Source: an uncultured Eubacteriales bacterium
GTDB taxonomy: Bacteria > Bacillota > Clostridia > Peptostreptococcales > Anaerovoracaceae
Assembly: GCA_900547295.1 (NCBI GenBank)
Contig: URGK01000054.1
Span: 1-18,296, forward strand
Reading direction: 5' to 3'
DNA: 18,296 nucleotides
Every line of letters starts with the position of its first letter. Within the stretch, counting starts at the first letter, position 1. Shown in pieces: positions 15,307-18,296 of this stretch. Below the pieces are notes generated by a model. It worked only from the letters and a program-made list of their open reading frames with translations, searched no databases and had not been told where the DNA came from. The translations under genes and the position numbers were made by a program.

Positions 15307-16447
15307 CTCCACCTCCTATGTTTACATCAAGACCATTTATCTCGACACCGTCTCCTGCCGGTATAAGTATGTATTTCCTGCCGTCCAGAATTCTGGTTTC
15401 AACCATATGACTGAACTCCGGAGCTACGGATATTTTTATCTCAGGCGTTGTTATCTCGAATTTTCTGCTTTCGATCACATTACCCGGATTAAGTACGGCG
15501 CCGTCTCCGAACTGCTTCTCACATTCTCTGTGAAAGGCTTCTGTTTTTTCTTTGTCCACACCGCTGCTTCTCAGTATATCCTCTACATCATCAATATACA
15601 TTTCGGGAAGCTCCGGCTCCTTGCTTTCCTTGTGTATTGCAAGCTTTTCTCTTATCTGCTCGTGTACCGCCTGAACCACATCAAAACTGCAGTCCGTTTC
15701 AAGCGCCTCGCAAAGCGCCATACCAAAGGCTCCCCGCTGCGCTCCTGCCGACATAGGTTTCTTTTCGACATTGAATACCGCATCTATAAATTCACTGTGA
15801 ATATCGTTGACGTCCTTTGTATAATAAAGTGCATTATATATGTTCACAGTTCGATCATCGAAGGCAGGAAACATAAATCCTATTTCGGGAGCCGCCACAA
15901 TATGACCTGTAGAAGTGCTTCTGAATTCTTTTTCGTCTGCAAAGTATCTCAGAGCCATTGACGCATCCTTGACAGGATATACACCGCAGATAAAATATCT
16001 GAACACCTCGTCTGACCCCTCTGACCATACCTCTCCGTCGCCGCCTCTAAACGGCACGTCATAGGTATCTGACGCCAGCAGTATGACATAGCTTTTGTCG
16101 CCCATATCTGCCGACTCTATTATCTTCGTATAAAAGGACTCTCTGGCAGCTTCATCTTTGAGTTCCGAGTCTCTCAGTTTCATCAGAAGTCCATGTTCTT
16201 CGCTTCCTGAAACCTGTGAGGTTGAAAACTCTATATCAAGGAGATTTCTTCCCAGAGTCCCCGATATTGATTTTTTGAGCAGCTTAATATACATCTCTGC
16301 TTCTTCTTCGGGCATCAGTCCCACAGACATATCTATGTATGATACAATTTCTCCTGCCGCATTGACATAGCAGCCGTATATGTGAGTTATGCTGTCCTTG
16401 TCAAGCTTAAACCGCCTGCGTATTTCGTTTAATTCTTTCTGGTTCAT
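15296..16447 (-). CDS. DUF4317 family protein of unknown function
   Basis: 383 residues. I recognise the DUF4317 family from the N-terminus MNQKELNEIRRRFK, the IYGCYVN segment and VSYIDMSVGLMPEEEAE. This family is widespread in Clostridia and has no known function. No signal peptide or membrane segment is visible. The middle part has beta-like stretches (YVILLASDTYDVPF, FRYFICGVYPV, GFMFPAFDDRTVNIYNALYYT). The end is acidic and finishes in GGGDD. I see no catalytic motif. It is the first gene of a unit with a ureohydrolase and an omega-amidase, overlapping the former by 11 bases. The ribosome site is weak (GAGAGG), unlike its neighbours, so it may be made at lower level. Family call good; function unknown. 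Confidence 0.82.
   Translation of the reverse strand: MNQKELNEIRRRFKLDKDSITHIYGCYVNAAGEIVSYIDMSVGLMPEEEAEMYIKLLKKSISGTLGRNLLDIEFSTSQVSGSEEHGLLMKLRDSELKDEAARESFYTKIIESADMGDKSYVILLASDTYDVPFRGGDGEVWSEGSDEVFRYFICGVYPVKDASMALRYFADEKEFRSTSTGHIVAAPEIGFMFPAFDDRTVNIYNALYYTKDVNDIHSEFIDAVFNVEKKPMSAGAQRGAFGMALCEALETDCSFDVVQAVHEQIREKLAIHKESKEPELPEMYIDDVEDILRSSGVDKEKTEAFHRECEKQFGDGAVLNPGNVIESRKFEITTPEIKISVAPEFSHMVETRILDGRKYILIPAGDGVEINGLDVNIGGGDDV
15312..15317 (-). promoter_or_regulatory. Ribosome binding site of the ureohydrolase
   Basis: AGGAGG on the minus strand is 5 bases from ATG 15306 and 8 from ATG 15303. It overlaps the in-frame GTG at 15312, which is therefore not the start. Confidence 0.7.
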
Positions 16448-16479
16448 TTTAATGCCTCTCTATCTCAAAACTTATATTC

Positions 16480-16508
16480 ATATTATCAAAAATGCGGTAA
16501 TTCTTCAA
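16480..16508 (-). promoter_or_regulatory. Predicted promoter of the DUF4317-ureohydrolase-omega-amidase unit
   Basis: On the minus strand TTGAAG (16503-16508) and TAATAT (16480-16485) are 17 bases apart, each four of six to consensus. The leader would be about 25 bases. Confidence 0.45.
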
Positions 16509-16581
16509 CAGAATATAGCATAATCGGATTAGCGTATTTCGACAGGCCGGGCACATAAAGTGACAAAATCATTTCTCCACT

Positions 16582-16621
16582 AAAAAAGCTGCCGCATTAA
16601 TTATGTAATTAACACAACAGC
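16582..16621 (-). terminator. Rho-independent terminator after the APC permease gene
   Basis: A 15-bp stem (16588-16602 with 16607-16621, with several G-U pairs in RNA) and a four-base loop is followed by six T residues on the minus strand (16582-16587). It is about 110 bases past the permease stop codon. The bases between (16622-16730) hold no gene that I can see. Confidence 0.88.
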
Positions 16622-16730
16622 CCACTTAACTAGGTGAATTGCCTGCTGCAGGTATTATTAACTTTCAGTTCTCGTCAACATAGTATTATCAATAACATCT
16701 GTTCAAGTATTCTTAAATCCTTAAAGAACT

Positions 16731-18080
16731 CTATTGTCTAAATTTTTTATTCTCCTTAATATTATCTGGTCCTCCATAAATTTTTTTAAACAAAAAGTAT
16801 GTAATAGGCGCTGCCGGTCCAAATATTACCGCTCCCAGCATAGCGGCTTTACTACAAAATATTATGCAGTAAAAACAAATTATAACTACAGGTATTGCAT
16901 AAGCTATAAGTCCTTTTGTTCCAAGAGGCACTCTATATGGTCTTGGCATCTCTGGATATTTTATTCTGAGCGCAATTACACCAATCATCAGCATAATATA
17001 TGTTGCAAAGAAAACAAAAGTCTGAAATTCAATAAGAACATCAAAATGTCCAAAACATATAACGGCATAAGCAAGTATACATGTAAATATTATTGAATAT
17101 GTAGGTGTTCCATATTTTTTGTTTAATTTTTGGAAAAACTTAGGGGCCAAGCCGTCTTGTGATATAATTGCTGGAATTCTTGTTGTTGCCGCCATATTAT
17201 CATTTACCTGAATAATATTGGAGCACATCGCTGAAATAAGCATAGCTACACCTAATGCATGTCCACCAACAGTTTGGCATATAACAACTATGTCAATGCT
17301 GCCATCTCCTCCGGAACTCCATTCCTGCCAATTTCCAACCGATGCCAGGCCTACTATCATAGGAAGAAAATATGTTAATGTCATAGCAAGTACTGTGATT
17401 CCTAATGCCTTTGGGAAAATTTTTTTAAAGTTACTTATTTCTCCTGCGTAACTGGCTGGACCTTCAAAAGCACCGTACATCCATACACCTAGAACAATAG
17501 CATAAGCTATATTATTCGTTGTGCTGTTATATGGATTAAAAAAGGGTTCTACCGGGTTATACTGCATCTGAAATATTCCAAATATAACAAGCAAACCAAA
17601 AGGAACCATTATGAGCACAAGAAAGCCTACGGAAACCCATCCTACGGCTTCAAGCCCTATAATATTAACTATCGCTATAGCTATCATTATCAAGGCAACA
17701 ACTATGAGATATGCAGGTCTTGATAAATTGAAAAATGATGAAATATAATCCATGGCCAGCACAAGCAGTATTCCTTCATTAAGGTACCATATCCAGGTTC
17801 TCCAAAATGCTGCGCAATATCCCCAGAATGGTCCTAGCGCTTTTTTTATCCATACATAATAGCCTCCCTGTTCCGGAATAGCCGAACCGATTTCTGCACA
17901 GCTAAGTGCAATTGGTGCTGCCCATATTAATGGTATAACTATAATTATCAGTAATGTAAGACCTGGCCCAGAAGCACCTACCATATCTTCCATCCCAAAG
18001 CATCCGGCACAAACACTGGCAAAAAGAATAGTAAACAAGGTTCTCACTTTCATCTTGCGTTGTTTTAAATTGTTGTCCAT
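16731..18080 (-). CDS. APC-superfamily amino acid or polyamine permease
   Basis: 449 residues with about twelve hydrophobic segments, the normal build of an APC permease. The first helix region (GCFGMEDMVGASGP) and the following SCAEIGSAIPEQGGYYVWIKKALGPFWGY resemble the polyamine:H+ symporter branch, which includes plant and protozoan polyamine carriers, as well as bacterial amino acid permeases. The C-terminus is Lys-rich and cytoplasmic. The ATG has AGGAGGG seven bases upstream. It follows an SDR gene with a gap of only 31 bases, so they are probably one operon. Base composition looks lower in G+C than the rest: three 60-base lines (17041, 17521, 17821) counted by hand gave 15, 22 and 27. 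The substrate cannot be settled from sequence. Confidence 0.88.
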   Translation of the reverse strand: MDNNLKQRKMKVRTLFTILFASVCAGCFGMEDMVGASGPGLTLLIIIVIPLIWAAPIALSCAEIGSAIPEQGGYYVWIKKALGPFWGYCAAFWRTWIWYLNEGILLVLAMDYISSFFNLSRPAYLIVVALIMIAIAIVNIIGLEAVGWVSVGFLVLIMVPFGLLVIFGIFQMQYNPVEPFFNPYNSTTNNIAYAIVLGVWMYGAFEGPASYAGEISNFKKIFPKALGITVLAMTLTYFLPMIVGLASVGNWQEWSSGGDGSIDIVVICQTVGGHALGVAMLISAMCSNIIQVNDNMAATTRIPAIISQDGLAPKFFQKLNKKYGTPTYSIIFTCILAYAVICFGHFDVLIEFQTFVFFATYIMLMIGVIALRIKYPEMPRPYRVPLGTKGLIAYAIPVVIICFYCIIFCSKAAMLGAVIFGPAAPITYFLFKKIYGGPDNIKENKKFRQ

Positions 18081-18111
18081 ATCCTGTCCCTCCTATAATT
18101 CTTGATTTCTT

Positions 18112-18296
18112 TTACTGCGAAAGACAAGCAGTCTCAGGAAGTATACATCCTCCATCGATTACAATTGTAGCGCCAGTAATAAACCCTGCTTCATCACTGG
18201 CGAGATAGGCTGCAAGACCTCCTATATCCTCTGGAGTCCCCAACCTGTTGATTGGCAGTCCTGCACCAAGCTGCCTTAAAAATTCTTCAGGATTCT
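18112..18296 (-). CDS. SDR-family oxidoreductase, C-terminal part (partial)
   Basis: Only the last 60 residues are in the window; the gene runs off the right edge. The peptide contains RLGTPEDIGGLAAYLASDEA followed by GFITGATIVIDGG, the standard end of classical short-chain dehydrogenases/reductases, which helps form the active-site lid and tetramer contact. The end then continues for about 11 residues (CILPETACLSQ). The nucleotide-binding and catalytic Ser-Tyr-Lys regions lie outside, so cofactor and substrate are unknown. It stands directly upstream of the APC permease and probably shares its transcript, which hints that it acts on the imported compound or a product of it. Confidence 0.88.
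   Translation of the reverse strand, partial: NPEEFLRQLGAGLPINRLGTPEDIGGLAAYLASDEAGFITGATIVIDGGCILPETACLSQ

Noticed and set aside
15221..15961. Plus-strand open frame of 246 codons opposite the ureohydrolase and DUF4317 genes
   Set aside because: It lies fully antisense to two recognised genes, shows no family features and has no ribosome site of the quality seen for the real genes.
16693..16704. A second LexA-like sequence, TAACATCTGTTC
   Set aside because: It breaks the core at one outer position and lies in the 3' region of the permease transcript, with no gene start beside it. Its likeness to the lexA box is probably chance.
16622..16730. Possible small RNA ending at the terminator at 16582-16621
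   Set aside because: No convincing promoter was found in this stretch; TTGACG and TTGAAC are present but without a well-spaced -10. A long 3' untranslated region is the simpler reading.

Overview
The window looks like part of the chromosome of a low-to-moderate G+C anaerobic member of the Bacillota, class Clostridia. The support is strong AGGAGG ribosome sites, several GTG or TTG starts, a Gram-positive style LexA box, a DUF4317 gene, an indolepyruvate:ferredoxin oxidoreductase and a BMP-type lipoprotein transporter. I do not name a genus. After the last bases of a plus-strand aminotransferase gene at the left edge, every recognisable gene lies on the minus strand, so transcription runs from high to low coordinates. 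No gap without a gene exceeds 300 bases; the longest is 16448-16730. I saw no tRNA, rRNA, CRISPR array, insertion sequence or phage gene.

Layout from left to right. (1) 1-89: end of a plus-strand class III aminotransferase, closed by a terminator (103-133) that overlaps the stop codon of the converging gene. (2) 124-3650: iorA, iorB and a class I/II aminotransferase in one tightly coupled operon, suited to oxidising aromatic amino acids by way of their arylpyruvates. (3) 3732-4361: lexA, with a LexA box over its own promoter. (4) 4442-6473: a MoxR-type AAA+ ATPase and a CoxE-like VWA protein, a common pair acting on an unknown client. (5) 6638-7060: a hotdog-fold thioesterase-like protein. 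(6) 7238-8422: a secreted L,D-transpeptidase. (7) 8558-13449: a complete BMP-type nucleoside ABC importer (lipoprotein, double ATPase, two permeases) with a terminator-like hairpin between the lipoprotein gene and the rest. (8) 13593-16447: DUF4317 protein, agmatinase-family ureohydrolase and Nit2-type omega-amidase, with short overlaps. (9) 16731-18296: an APC-family permease preceded by the end of an SDR oxidoreductase gene; the permease gene looks poorer in G+C than its neighbours.

Taken together the genes suit an amino-acid and nucleoside scavenging fermenter: transamination plus ferredoxin-linked oxidation of aromatic keto acids, breakdown of guanidino compounds and amides, amino acid or polyamine uptake and nucleoside uptake. 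Transcription signals are tightly packed. In two places the -35 box of a downstream gene lies in or against the terminator of the gene before it, most strikingly in the loop of the lexA terminator. I found no clear new defence or mobile system. The most open questions are the DUF4317-ureohydrolase-omega-amidase operon, the MoxR-VWA client, and a hotdog protein that lacks the usual acidic residue.
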